Below, in pieces: positions 46,788 through 59,969 of a stretch of DNA of 64,000 nucleotides. A program made the translations under genes and the position numbers. The stretch comes from Biscogniauxia marginata. Lineage: Eukaryota; Ascomycota; Sordariomycetes; Xylariales; Xylariaceae. Location of the stretch: contig MU404058.1 of assembly GCA_022695795.1 (NCBI GenBank), positions 186,001 to 250,000 of the forward strand, in the 5' to 3' direction. The notes under the pieces were generated by a model. The model worked only from the letters and a program-made list of their open reading frames with translations. It was not told where the DNA came from and searched no databases. How positions within the stretch are numbered: position 1 is the first letter of the stretch; every line of letters starts with the position of its first letter.

Positions 46788-48372
46788 AATAATTACTATT
46801 AAAAAACAAAAGATTTTTATAGTATTTTAACTTAGTTTTAATTAATATTAAAAAATTATTTAAATAATAAATTAAGCGCTTAAAAAGATATAAAAAAGGT
46901 TTTTAAGGATTATAAAGAGTTTAAAAAACAATTTAAATCTATATTTAATAACTTAATTTTTAAATAATAAATTAAAGCTTAACTTTATAAATTATAATAA
47001 GATAAAAAAGCTTTAAATTACGTTATTAAGTTTAAAAAACTTATAAATTAATTATAATTATTTATTAAAAGTTTATATTACTTATTTTATTAAAAACTAA
47101 AAAATTATATAAAAAATAAATTATATAAAATAAACTTATATAAAGAAAAAAACTTAAAAAAGTTTAATAATTACATTATAATAATAATAATTATTAATAA
47201 TAAAAACTTTAAATAATACCTTAAAAAACACGATATAATAAAAGAACGGCGATTAATAAAAAAAATTATAAAAATAATACCGAAATAAAAAAAAGCATTA
47301 AAATTAAGTTAAACTTTATTAAAATTAACGTTATTTAAAAAGAATAAAAAAAACGAAATAAGTCGATTATTAAGTGTTTTAACTATAAAAAAAAGATATT
47401 ATAAAAATAAATATTAAAATTTAAAAAAATAAAAACTAAAAATAAGAGAGATTTCTTAACTTACGAAAAAAAACTTTTAAAATAAAGTTTTTTTTCGAAA
47501 ATAATAAAAAAATAAATTAAGTATTTATTATTATTATTATTAAAGTAAAAAAAACAAAGAAGTCTTTATAAAAAAAAACTTTTAAATATTATTTAAAATA
47601 TTATTATTTATTTATTATAATTCGCAAAAGTTATAAGTATTATTAAGTTAACTTTAAAAACTATTTAAAATATAGTTATTTATATTTAAAGTATTTTATT
47701 TTAAAATAAGCTAAATAAAAGTGTAATAAAAACGAATTATTATATAAATATAATACTTATAAATTAAGATACAACTTAAAAGTTAAATTAAATTATAAAC
47801 CTAAACCGAAACTAAAAATAATTAAATAACTAAAAAACGAAATATTTTATTTTAATAAAAATAAAATTATAAAATTATAAAAAGAATATATATTATTATA
47901 TTAAAGCTTTTATATTAACGACGCTTATTAAATATATATAAGCTTTAAAAATAAAGCTAGTTATTATTCTTAAAAACTAGAAAGTAATAATATAAAAAAA
48001 AATTTATAATAACGTCTTATAATAACCACGTTATTTAAAAGCTTATTATTTTTATTTAAGTTTCGAAAGAAGTAATTAAGTAATTATTAAAAGTTATATA
48101 TATTACATTTTAATACTTTATAATATATATAAGTTACTTAAAACGGGTTTTAAAAAAACGAAATTAAAAAAGAATTATAAAAATTATAAAAAAAACTATA
48201 TTTTTTATATTAACTTAAAAAACGAGTTAAATATAATATTAATTTATTTAAATTTATAAAGAAATACTTAATAAAATAATAAATAAAAATATATATAATT
48301 AAACTAAATTATAAATAAATTATTAAAATATATTTCAAAAAAGAAAAAAAGTTCTTAGAAATATATATAAAC

Positions 48373-48866
48373 TATCACGAACCAACCAGGGTAAGCAATC
48401 AAGTGACAAGGGTACTATTTCCACTCTTTTTACGTCCGGCTCGAACATAGATCTTAAAAGGGAAAGTGACTTATTATCACGTGATATAAATAAATATAAA
48501 TAAAACTAATTTAATAGTATCTAGTAAAGAATAAATAAGTATAAATAAGACTTATTTAATAATATTTAGTAAAGAATAAATAAGTATAAATAAAACTTAT
48601 TTAAAAATATTTAACATATTAATTATAAAGAATAAAAAACAAAATAATAAGTATAAAAAAGATAAAATTTCTTATATGTTTAATTAATTATTTTAATTTT
48701 TTAGTTATTAATTTAAAATTATAATTACTTCTTAATATTATAATAAAAGTACCTTAAAATCTCTTTAACGAATAAAACATTATAAATTACTTTTAAAATA
48801 AGAAAACCTAGTATATATTTACCTGTGAAGTTAGTTAACTAAGAACACATAAAGAGGTTCGTCATA
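48373..48866 (+). mobile_element. Solo Gypsy LTR in E1, TSD TAAAC (494 bp)
   Basis: Starts TATCACGAACCAACCAGGG, ends GAGGTTCGTCATA, and is flanked by TAAAC at 48368-48372 and 48867-48871. E1 coding sequence resumes immediately after. U3 contains ATTATCACGTGATA. Confidence 0.88.
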
Positions 48867-51849
48867 TAAACCTATAAAAAGATATTAAGTTACTTTTAAT
48901 AAACGAACTCGAGAATTACGTTTTTTATTCGAAAATAATTTAAAATCTTAAAAGTTTTCGAATTAATAAAAAAATAAACTTAAATTATAAAAAAGCCCTC
49001 GAAAAAGAATTAAAATTTTAATATATAAAGTTTTATATAAAAAATAAACTTTTTACTTTTTATTACGTAAAAAGTAATTAAAAAAACTATCGAAATAACA
49101 ATTACTAAAAATACGTTTTTATAAAAACCTAAAAATAAAACGAAATTAAAGCCGTAATAACTCGAAAAAACTTAAAAAAAAAACGTAAAAAACTAAAAAA
49201 CGATAAAAGCTTTTATTAATAAGGTAATAAGAAATTATAAATAATAAGGTTTTATACGAAGTTTAATTAAAACTTAATAATATTATTATAATTAAAATTA
49301 AATATAATTAAAAAATATAAAACTTTTATAAACTTAAAAATAAATAAAAGTTATATTTTAACTAAAATAATTTAAAAAAATAATATATTATAAATATATA
49401 AATAAAATTTATATAAATTACGAAATTTTAAAAGATATATATTTAATTATAAAAATAATAAAGTGTTAAAATATAAATTTTTTTAATAACTATTTAAAAA
49501 CATTTTAAATAAATTATAAATAAATTTCGAAATAAACACGTTTTATTAAAATTAAAATTAAAAAGAGTTAATTATTATAAGTTATAAAATAAGTATTATA
49601 AATAATACTAAAAAAAACGAATATAAAAACGAAATATATCGTTTATATAATTCGAGTAATTAAACTTAAAATTTTAATAAAAAAAGTATTACGCGAATAT
49701 TTTTATTTTTATAAATTATTTAAAAATAAAATAAAAAAAGAATTATTAAAATATAATTAATAAAATTACTAAATTTATTTTTAATATATTTTATAAATTA
49801 AAAAAAATAAAAAGCATTATAAAAAAGATTTTAAAGAGATTTTAATAAAAAATATATTCGAAAGTTAAAATTTTCGTTAAAATATTCGATAATTATAATA
49901 TAACGATAAGTAATTAATTATTAATATTTTAATAAGGTAATAAAAATATTTATTATTATTAATAAAACTTATAAAGAAGTAAATTAATAAAGTTTAAATT
50001 TTTATAATATTAAACTTTCGCGATAATTATTATATAATTAAAATAATTAAAAAATATAAATAATATATCGTTTTTTAAATAATATATAAATATTATAAAT
50101 ATAAAGTTATATTATTTAAACTTATTAATATACTTATTACGTTTTAATATATAATTATAATAAATTTTTAAATAAATTTATATTTATTTATTTAAACGAT
50201 ATATTAATTTATTTAAAAAACGAAAAGAAATAAAAAAAATAAAAAAAATAAATATTAAAAACCTTAAAAAAGTAAATTTATTTATTTATCTAATTAAAAA
50301 TAAATAAAATATTAAAAAACTAAATTATTTAAAGTTTATATTTAAAAAAGAAAAATGATAATAATTAAGAATTAATTAAAACTTAAAAATATTAAAAATA
50401 TATATATATTTCTTGGTTTTATTAATTATATTAAATAATTTATTTAAAATTTCAAGCGAATCGTTAAATTATTAATAAAATTAATAAAGTTATATATAAC
50501 CTTTTAAATAAAAAATAAAAAAACGACTAAAAATAAACGCTTTAAATTATTAATAATTATTAAAACATTAAAAAAATAAAAATTATAACTTAATAAAATT
50601 AAAAAACTTATTAATATTTATTTAAATTATAAAAACTTTATATGATTTATAAAAATATAAACGTTAAATAATTTTTTATTTAATTTTAATTTTAAAATTT
50701 ATTATATTAAAAAAAGGAAAACATTTAAATAATAAAATAACAAATTTTTTATATTAATTTATATATAAATTAATAAACAAAATTAAAAATAACGTTTTAA
50801 AGAAAGTTATAATTAAAAAAAAGTAATTATAATTTTAATAATAAATTAATAATAAATTTCTCTCGTATAAAGAAAAAACATATATATTAAAATAAATACG
50901 AAATAAATTTATTAAAGAATTTTTAAAACGTTAAAACGGTTATAAAAAGAGTTTAACTTCTTAAAAATAAAATAAATAATTAAAAAAATATAACGTTTAT
51001 AATAAAGTTAAAACATTATAATATAAATTATATAAATTATTATAATTGATTTAAATACCTAAAAAATATAATATATAATTATATAAAATTTCGTAATAAA
51101 AATACTTTATAATAATATATAAATAATCGTTAATAAACTCACAAAATATATTTACTTTTTATTATTTAATAAGTTAAACATAATAAAATAACTAGTTTTT
51201 AATTTCTTAAAAAATATATATTAATAAATATAAATTATTAAAACGTATTATTTTAAATAAAAATAAGTTATTTATATTAAAATTTTAAATTAGTTTAATA
51301 AATAAATAAATAAAATTATTATTAATAACTTAAATAATATATAATTAAAAAACAAATTTAAAAATAATTAATTAAACTTATAAAAGTATTAAAAATCGAA
51401 ATAAAAGCCTCGAAAATAAAAATATTATTTAAAAAAGTTTAAATAATATAATTACGATTATAAAGAAAATTATAATTTATTTAAAATAAAATAACAAAGT
51501 ATTATAATAAAAAAAGAATTAAAAAACTAATTCTTAAAAAAAACTTTATTTATTTATTTCGTTAACGATAAAACGCGTTAATAAAAACGTTTCAAATTAA
51601 AATAAAACGGCTTAATAAAAAACTTAAGTTTAAAAAATTAAAATTATATAAAATTAAAAAAGTTATTTTAAAAATTAAGTATAAACTTTTTTTATTAAAA
51701 AGATTTAAAATATATTTTATATTTTATATTTTACTTTTAAAATTAACGTTTAAAAACGCCTTATTAAAAACCTAATTAAAATTTAAAAAAAGTTAATAAT
51801 TAATTACAATATTTTATTAAGTGAGAAGGTTATTTACTAAAAAAAAACA

Positions 51850-51924
51850 CTTAAACACTATTTAAACATTTAAACACTATTTAAACATTTAAACACTATT
51901 TAAACATTTAAACACTATTTAAAC
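51850..51924. repeat. 19-bp tandem repeat, about four units
   Basis: Unit ACACTATTTAAACATTTAA repeated about four times inside the E1 chromodomain region. The other Gypsy copies have a single equivalent stretch, so it expanded in this copy only. Confidence 0.8.
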
Positions 51925-52570
51925 AAATTTACGAAGTTTTACCACTAAAATTTAAACCGATTAAAAAGGCTTAAAAATCGAAATCCTGGTTTAATTAAAA
52001 CTAATCGAAAAAAGAAGAGGTGACTTTAAAAGTAAAACTAGCTTATATTATTTTTAAATATTTTTATTTTTCCTTTTTACGCTTAATACGCTTTAATTTT
52101 TCTAAATTATTAATCTTTTTAAAAATAGTTTTTATTATTTTGTTATATTATAATTTTTTTTTTTTTCGAATATAATAAATTTTTACGTTTATTAATATAC
52201 GCTTTTTTTTAAACTTTTTATATTAAGTAGTAACACGCTTAAATTACTTAAAAGTAAAATTTTAAACGTCGTAAAATATTTAATTATTTTTAATATAAAA
52301 ATATAATAAAAAAAGTTCGTTTTAAATAATTAATAAGGAAGTTTTTAACGTTTATAAGAATAATATAAAGCTATTTTAATAAAAAATCGAAATATTATAA
52401 AAATAAAAAAAACTTTTTAAATAACACTTTTTATAAAGAATTATTTAATTATTTTATATATTTAATTAAATATAATTAAAATAATTAAAAAAAGAAAAAC
52501 TTATTTATTCGTTAAAAGCGAAACTAAAAAGTAATATTTAAAAATAAAAACCTTAAAAAGAAAAAAGTAA

Positions 52571-52914
52571 TATTATAACTTTATTTAGTTAAGTAATTTA
52601 AGTTATATAATCTCGAGTTAATAATCTTACTATTTTAATAAAATTATAAAATTAATAAAAATCTCGTTATTTTCACGAAATCGCTAAATCTCGTGAAAAA
52701 ATTCTAAATAATAAAAAAATATAAAAAAAATAAAGTTTTTTTATATATTTAATTATTTATTCTAGTTTTTTAGCTATTAATTTAAAATTATAATAAAAAT
52801 ACCTTAAAATCTCTTTAACGAATAAAGCATTATAAATCTTTTAAATTAAGAAAACCTAATATGTATTTACTTATAAAGTTAATTAACTAAAAACATATAA
52901 AAAGGTTCGTCATA
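52571..52914 (+). repeat. 3' LTR of E1 (344 bp)
   Basis: Starts TATTATAACTTTATTTAG and ends AGGTTCGTCATA, followed by the ATAAT duplication. Contains TTTTCACGAAATCGCTAAAT and a TAGCTATTAATTT block in R. Confidence 0.8.
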
Positions 52915-54611
52915 ATAATATACTTATTATTATTATTAAAACGCGTAAAATTATATTTATATATTTTTTAAATAAAAAAATTAAAAAAATTAAAAAAATT
53001 AAAAAAATTAAATTATTTATTTTAAAAATTAATAATATTAATAAAAACTTAAATAACTTATGCGGTTAAATATAAATAACATTTTATAATGTTTTTCGTA
53101 TAATATTATAAAAGCGAAATAATAATATATTTATATAATTAATTATAAAATTAAATACTTAAAAACTTATATTTTACGAAAAAATAATAATTATTTAACA
53201 TATTATTAATTTAAATAATTAAATATTTTTTTCTCGTTTAAGTTATATTATCGCGATAATAAATTTTTATTACGCGAACACGACGCGAGGCGCGTCAAAA
53301 AAACTAGATTTTTAATTTCGTGCGGCAATAAAAAGCATTATAAATATATTTAAATAAACGAAAATTTAAATATATATCGAAAATAGTATAAATTAATACG
53401 TAAAACAATTATAAAATATAAAATTTTAAAGGAAAATATATATAATTTTAACGAAATAAAGTTTATACTTAAAATAATTATTTAAATTATTAACATTAAT
53501 AGTTTTATTATATTATTATTTATTATATTAATTAAAAAAGTATTTAACTTTATAATATCGCGATAATTTATTATTATTAAAAAATAAAAATAAAATATTA
53601 AATAATAATTAAATAATAAATAAACTTAATATAAAATTTATAAAGTATTTTAATTTTTATATTAAAAATCGAATATAAAGCTTTAAATATTTATTAATTT
53701 TAAATAATTATAAAAGTTATTATTTTATAAAATTTAAAAAATATTATAAAAAACTCGATATTATTTCATTTTATATATTTAATTATTTGTTATATAAGTT
53801 ATAACTTCTTAACTTTATATGTTTTAATGTTTTAAAGAAAATATATAATAATTATTTAAAAAACTTAATAAAACATTATTATTATTACGATAATTATTTC
53901 GAATATATAAATTAAATTTCGCGTAATTAAATTAAAAAATTTAATTTAAAAAAAGTTATTATTATATTACTTTTTATATAAAAAGTATATATATTCTTTT
54001 TTAACTTTAATATAAATTAAATATTTTAAAAAGTTAAAACATTTATAATAACTCGCGAAATATTATTATAATTTAATTTTATTATAAATAAAATTAAAAA
54101 GTATTAATTTTTTTTTATAAATATTATAAAATAAAATTACTTATTTTCGAGAAATAAATTATATTTTTAATAAATAATATAAAATTAAAAATAAATAATT
54201 ATAAATAAGAGAAATATTTAATATAAAAAAAGTATTTAGTTTTTAAAACGTAAAACTAAAAGAGACGATTTAAATAATAATAATTATTAATTAATTTTAA
54301 TGTCACGTAAATGTTTTTTAATAGTTAAAACTACGAAAGTTGCAAAAATTAATTTACTTGCTTATATAGCTTATTTGCTTATAAGACACGTTATTTTAAT
54401 AATAATAATAAATATATTAATTATAAATTAATTGATTTAAATTATACGTTAAAAAACTAAATATTTAATATAAAAAAGATATTTAGTTTTTAAAATATAA
54501 AACTAAAAAAATAATTTAAATAATAATAATTATTAATTAATTTTAATGTTATATATATATATTTTGATAATTAAAACTACGAAAGCTATAAAAATTAATT
54601 TACTTGCTTAT
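52915..54611 (+). repeat. Unclassified RIP-degraded repeat, right arm of an inverted pair
   Basis: Inverted relative of 35333-38573. Has tandem TTAAAAAAA units at about 52974-53013 and an unusual GC-rich patch GACGCGAGGCGCGTC near 53281-53295. No coding motif could be read. Confidence 0.5.
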
Positions 54612-54612
54612 T
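54211..54612 (+). repeat. Direct duplication at the end of the unclassified repeat
   Basis: The block AAATATTTAATATAAAAAA..TTAATTTACTTGCTTA occurs at about 54208-54362 and again at about 54459-54611, differing mainly by G-to-A and C-to-T type changes. The first unit is followed by ATAAGACACGTTA, resembling the foldback element end. Confidence 0.65.
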
Positions 54613-55025
54613 ATTACGAACCTCCTTTTCTTCTTCTTATTACGTGTGGGTCACATGACTAGAAAAGCGGCGTTAAGCGTTTAATTAAGAAAAAACGCCG
54701 TTTAAGGATTTAATAAATCAATAAATCATAAATAAAAGATTAATAATTTAATGATTTACTTAATAATAAAAAGAGAAGAACGGGTATAAATAAATTAAGG
54801 TTCTTTATATATCTAGTTATTTATTTTAGTTTTTTAACTATTAATTTAAGATTATAGTTACTTTATAATATTATAAGGAAAGTACTTTAAAACCTCTTTA
54901 ACGAATAAAGCATTATAAATCTCTTAAATTAATCTTAATTTATTATTACTTTTAAATCAAGAAAACCTAGTACGTATTTACTTATAAAGTTAATTAACTA
55001 AGAATATATAAAGAGGTTCGTCATA
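54612..55025 (+). repeat. 5' LTR of E3 (414 bp)
   Basis: TATTACGAACCTCC at the start, GAGGTTCGTCATA at the end. U3 has TACGTGTGGGTCACATGAC, related to the E2 U3 motif, and GCGGCGTTAAGCG. TATAAATA lies near 54786. It is followed by TTTTAATAGC. Confidence 0.82.
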
Positions 55026-55101
55026 TTTTAATAGCTTCTTAATTAATGCTTAGTATTAATTTAAAAGAAGGAACTCTTAGTCGAACCGTCCTAAGATAAA
55101 T

Positions 55102-58100
55102 ATGCCCCTTAAAACTAAAAGGTAATAAGAAAAGAAATAAGTAAAAAAATAATATTTAATAAGCTTTTAAATAAAAGCTTTAAATTTTTTTACGATACGA
55201 TAAAAGGGTTTAAAGGAATTAATATAAGAATTAATTATAATTATAACTAAAAAAAAGCCTTAAAAAGACACCTTTAAAACTTAATAAAAAGAATCATTTA
55301 AGGAAGAAAAAGAAGAGGAGGAAAAAGCACCTAAAAAAGAAAATAAATAAGTAAAACAACCCTTACTTCCTAGAGATAAATACGCTTTATTAGGATTAAA
55401 ATCAGGAGGAGTCAACTATTATAAGTTATAAGATAAATACCGTAAATAACACTAGAAAAACGGATGTAAAGACGAAATATATCGCTTATATAATTCGAGT
55501 AATTAAGCTTAAAGATTTAACGAAGAGAGTACCACGCGAGTACCTTCGTTTCTATAAATTATTTAGAATAAAATTAAAAAAAGAATTATTAAAACATAAT
55601 TAGTGAAATAACTAAATCTATTTTAAGGAAAAAAAGTAGCTAAAATTATTCCTAATATATTTTATAAATCAGGAAAAACAAAAAGCATTATAAAAAGGAA
55701 TTTAAAAGAATCTTAATAAAGAATACATTTAAAAATTAAAGTCCTTGTTAAAATACCTAGTAATCATGGTATTAAAGATCAATAAAAACGAAAAATAATA
55801 TATTAATAAAGAAAAAAAATATAATGTAATAACGAGTAATTAACTACCGACACCTTAATAAAATAACAAAAAAGAATAAATACTTATTATTATTAATAAA
55901 ACTCATAAAAAGGTAAATTAGTAAGGCCTAAATCTTTATAGCACTAAATCTTCGCGATGGTTATTACATGATTAAAATGGTTAAAAGACATAAATAATAC
56001 ACCGCTTTCCGAACGGTATATGAATATTATAAATACAAAGTTATGTCATTTAGACTTATTAATACACTTACTACATTTTAACATATAATTATAATAGTCT
56101 TTTATAAGTTTCTAAATAAATTTATATTTGTTTATTTAAACGATATATTAATTTACTTAAAAAACGAAAAGAAGTATAAAGAATATATAAAATAAGTATT
56201 AGAAACCCTGGAAAAAGCAAACCTACTTATTTATCCAACTAAAAGTAAATAACATATAAAAAAACTAAATTATTTAGGGTTTATGATAAGTCTAGGAGAA
56301 ATCCGCATTTAAAAGGGAAAAATAATAGTAATTAAAAATTAGCTAAAACCTAAAAGTATTATAAACGTACACGTATTTTTTGGTTTTATTAATTACGTTA
56401 AATAACTTATTCAAAATTTTAAGCGAATAGCTAAGTTATTAATAAAATTAATTACCTTAACGAAAATAAAAAAAGCTTTTTATTTCACTAAAAAAGCTAG
56501 ACAGGCTTTTTAATAGCTAAAAAAAGTTATAACTAGTGAAGTTATATATAAACTTTTAAACGAAAATAAGAAGAAACGACTAAAAATAAACATTTTAAAT
56601 TTCGTTATTAAAGTAGTTTTAAAACAACTAAAAGATAATAAAAAATGGTACTTAGTTACGTATTTATTTAAGGCATTATACGATGTTAAATTAAATTATT
56701 CGATTTATAATAAGGAATTATTAGTAGTTATTAAAGTATTAAAGAAATAAGAATTATAACTTAACGGAATTAAAAAACCTATTAATATCTATTTAAATTA
56801 TAAGAACCTTACACGATTTATAACAACATAAACGCTTAATTAAAAATATAAGTGTTAAATGATTTTCTTATTTAAATTCAATTTTAAAATTTATTATATT
56901 AAAAAAAAAGAAAACATTTAAATAGATCTTCTTAATAAAAAAGGAAACTATAAATCAAAAATTAATAAAAGAGATATTTAAATATTTAAATAACAAAATG
57001 ACAAATTAATTATAGTTTTAACAAGGATTTAACAACAAACTTCTCTCGTATAAGGAAAAGGTTTACATATTAAAACGAGTATAAAACGAATTTGTTAAGG
57101 AATTTCACGAACACCCCCTACACGGTCACCAGGGAATTTTTAAAACGTTAAAACGACTTTAAAAAGAATTTAACTTTCTAGAAATGCGACAAATAATTAA
57201 AAGAATTATAAAGAGTTATAACGTTTATAATAAGGTTAAAGTATTACGATATAAATTATATAAATTATTATAATTAACTTAAATACTTAATAAAGCGTAA
57301 CATATAATTATATAGGATTTCGTAATGAAACTTTTTAAGTGAAAAGATTTTATTATAAAAGTACTTTATAATAACATATAAATAATCGTTAATAAACTCA
57401 CGAAATATACCTACTTTTTACCGTTTAACGAGTTAAGTATAATAAAATAATTAGCTTTTAATTTTCTAAGAAAATATATTAATAAACACGAATTACTAAA
57501 ACGTATTATTTTAAATAAAAACAAGTTATTTACGTTAAAGTTTTAAACTAATTTAATAAAACGAATAAAAATTAAATAAAAGTTATTTATAACGTATTAT
57601 CCTTAAATAAACGGATAAATAAAAAGACTAAACTAAATAATGAAATAATATTTAAAAAACTATATTAACTAAAAAATAAATAACTAAATAAAACTATTAC
57701 TAATAACCTAAATAATATATAACACTTCGATTAATAAGGATATAAAAATGACATTATATAAAACAATATACAATTAAAAAGCAGAAATCTAAAAACAACC
57801 GATTAAACTTATAAAAACATTAAAAGTCGAAACAAAAACCCCAAGAGTAAAGGTATTATCCGAAAAAGTCTAAATAATACAACGACGGCTATAAAAAGAA
57901 TTATAATTTATTTAAAATAAAATAACAAAGTATTACAACAAAAAAAGAATTAAAAAAATCAATTCTTAAAAAAAGAAATATTATTTATTTATTTTATTAA
58001 CGACAAAACATAATAATAAAAACGCTTTAAATTAAAATAAAACGGCTTAATAAAAAACTTAAATTTAAAAAGTTAAAACTATATAAAATTGAGAAAGTTA

Positions 58101-58440
58101 TCTCGAATATTAATTATAAACTAAAACTACTAAAGAAATTTAAAGTATATTTAATTTTTTATATATCGTTATTAAAATTAACATTAAAAAACGCCTCGTT
58201 AAAAACCCGGAATAAGATTAAAAAAAAACTAAATAAATACAAAATAAAAAAGAATTAATAATTAATTATAATAATTAATTAAATAAAAAGAATATCCACT
58301 AAAAAAAACACTTAAAAACCTCTTAAGTACCTAAAAAACCTAACGATTAAACTTAAAAACTTTTATTAATAAAACCCGGATCATTTAAGAGAATCTATAA
58401 ATACAAGCCAGGATCTAAAAGGGACAAGTCGAAAAAGGGG
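55102..58440 (+). pseudogene. Truncated Gag-Pol frame of E3
   Basis: Gag ATG at 55102; gag is readable to about 55375, then deletion of the rest of gag, the zinc knuckle and protease. Reverse transcriptase is at about 55850-56400 (FIFVYLNDILIYL), RNase H at about 56590-56830, integrase at about 57070-57740 (EFHEHPLHGHQGIF intact), and a degraded chromodomain near 58220-58380. RIP stops throughout. Confidence 0.75.
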
Positions 58441-58972
58441 AAAGCCGTTAAAATAAATACGTCTTACCTAGATTCGAATTAATATAACAATTTTTTTATA
58501 TGTTATTATTTTTTAATAAAACGTTTTTATTTTTCCTTTTTACGCTTAATATGATTTAACTTCTTAATAAAGTTTAAATTATACGTAATTATTTTTTAAG
58601 CTTTTTAAACTAAAAACAACGCTAAGTATAAAAACGATAAATATGATTTATTACGACCTTTAAACGGATTTTAACCTCTTTTAATTCGTTTTTAATTTTT
58701 TAAAACTATTTAATAATTTCTGTTATATTACTCCTTAAGATTTTAAAGACATTGCATTAAATGCGATTTATTCGAATACACTCATTATAACGATCGAAGT
58801 CTTTCGAAACAATATATTCCTTTTCGTTACGGTTATAATAAAAACAAAGCATTTCTTTTCGACTTTTAAGAATAATTAAGTTTATTAAAACTAATTTATT
58901 TTTAACTTATTTATTAGTATAATAAAAAGCTTTAAAATTCTTTTTATAAACTTTTATAACACGGTAAAATAT
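58420..58972 (-). pseudogene. Antisense Zn2Cys6-like frame in E3 (RIP-mutated)
   Basis: Minus-strand frame aligned codon by codon with that of E2. The start codon is ATA at 58972 where E2 has ATG. It then runs LCFYYNRNEKEY..., with spacing C-x2-Y-x6-Y-x8-Y-x2-C-x7-C. Together with E2 and E4, each of the six Cys positions is an actual Cys in at least one copy. The downstream limit is approximate. Confidence 0.6.
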
Positions 58973-59072
58973 AATAAAAAGGAAATAAAAAGGAATTTAC
59001 TAATAAGAAGAAAAAACCTTAATTATAATCTTTTTTTTTAAAAAAACAAAAATTCTTAAAAAGGAAGAATAA

Positions 59073-59398
59073 TATTACGAACCTCCTTTTCTTTTTCTTA
59101 TCACGTATAAGTCACGTAACTAAAAAAGCGGCGTTAAGCGCTTAATTAAGAAAGAACGCCATTTAAAGATTTAATAAATTAATAAATCATAAATAAAAAA
59201 TCAATAATTTAATAATTCACTTAATAATAAAAAAAGAAAAACAAGTATAAGTAAATCAAAGTTCCTTATATATCTAGTTATTTATTTTAGTTTTTTAGCT
59301 ATTAATCTAAAACTATAATCACTTTTTAATACTATAAAGAAAGTACCTTAAAACCTCTTTAACAAACAAAGCATTATAAATCTCTTAAATCAATCTCA
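59073..59398 (+). repeat. 3' LTR of E3, truncated by E4 insertion
   Basis: Starts TATTACGAACCTCC and matches the 5' LTR (GCGGCGTTAAGCG, AGCTATTAATC) until CAATCTCA, where TGTAACGAACC of E4 begins. Confidence 0.82.
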
Positions 59399-59874
59399 TG
59401 TAACGAACCTCCTTATATGTTCCTAGTTAACTGACTTTATAAATAAGTACATACTAGGTTTTCTTAATTTAAAAGTAATAATGAATTAAGATTAATTCAA
59501 GTAATTTATAATGTTTTATTTGTTAAAGAGATTTCAAGGTATTTTTATTATAATATTAAAGAGTAACTATAATTTTAAATTAATAGCTAAAGAACTAAAA
59601 TAAATAACTAAACATAAAAGAAATTCCATTTTTCTTATACTCATTTTCTTTTTATATATAACTTCCGTTTTAATATGTTAAATACTTTTAAATAAGTTTT
59701 ATTTACACTTATTCATTTTCCACTAAATACTATTAAATAAGTCTTATTTATATTTATTTATATCACGTAATAATAAGTCGTTTTTTCCTTTAAGATTTAT
59801 ATTCGAGCTAGATATAAAAAGAGTAAGAATAATACTTTTATTACTTAATTACTTACCTTAGTTAATTCGTGATA
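59399..59874 (-). repeat. 3' LTR of E4 (476 bp)
   Basis: TGTAACGAACCTCC..TTAATTCGTGATA. Same U3 type as the solo LTR at 48373-48866 in inverse (..ACTTAATTACTTACCTTAGTT..). Confidence 0.82.
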
Positions 59875-59969
59875 TTATTTCTCCCTTTTTAAAATCTTTA
59901 TTCTTAAAAACTATTAAATAAATCTTTTATTTTTATTTTTATTATATTTATTAATTATAATATTAAGCG

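Larger units (their letters stand above)
38950..51930 (+). pseudogene. Gag-Pol frames of E1 (split and RIP-inactivated)
   Basis: Discontinuous remnants are: gag start region near 38950-39302 resuming at 46793, degraded knuckle near 47380, reverse transcriptase near 50050-50340 with FIFIYLNDILIYL, RNase H near 50530-50650, integrase near 50800-51300, and a chromodomain near 51780-51930 disturbed by a 19-bp tandem repeat. The most degraded of the Gypsy copies here, with stops everywhere. Confidence 0.7.
38579..52914 (+). mobile_element. Ty3/Gypsy element E1 (heavily RIP-mutated), interrupted by two insertions, TSD ATAAT
   Basis: 5' LTR 38579-38931 and 3' LTR 52571-52914, with ATAAT at 38574-38578 and 52915-52919. 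The internal sequence is 38932-39302, 46793-48372 and 48872-52570. It is interrupted by the complete inverted element E2 (39303-46787) and by a solo LTR (48373-48866). The sequence resumes on the other side of each insertion in the order expected from element B. Confidence 0.85.
54612..59398 (+). mobile_element. Ty3/Gypsy element E3 with a large internal deletion
   Basis: 5' LTR 54612-55025, internal region of only 4047 bp, 3' LTR from 59073, cut at 59398 by element E4. Compared with element B, sequence jumps at about 55376 from early gag to just after the protease, removing about 2.5 kb. The junction contains AGATAAA, present on both sides in other copies. Confidence 0.85.

Noticed and set aside
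51846..51926. Tandem units in E1 considered as a CRISPR-like array
   Set aside because: The units are contiguous without spacers and lie in a retroelement chromodomain of a eukaryote.
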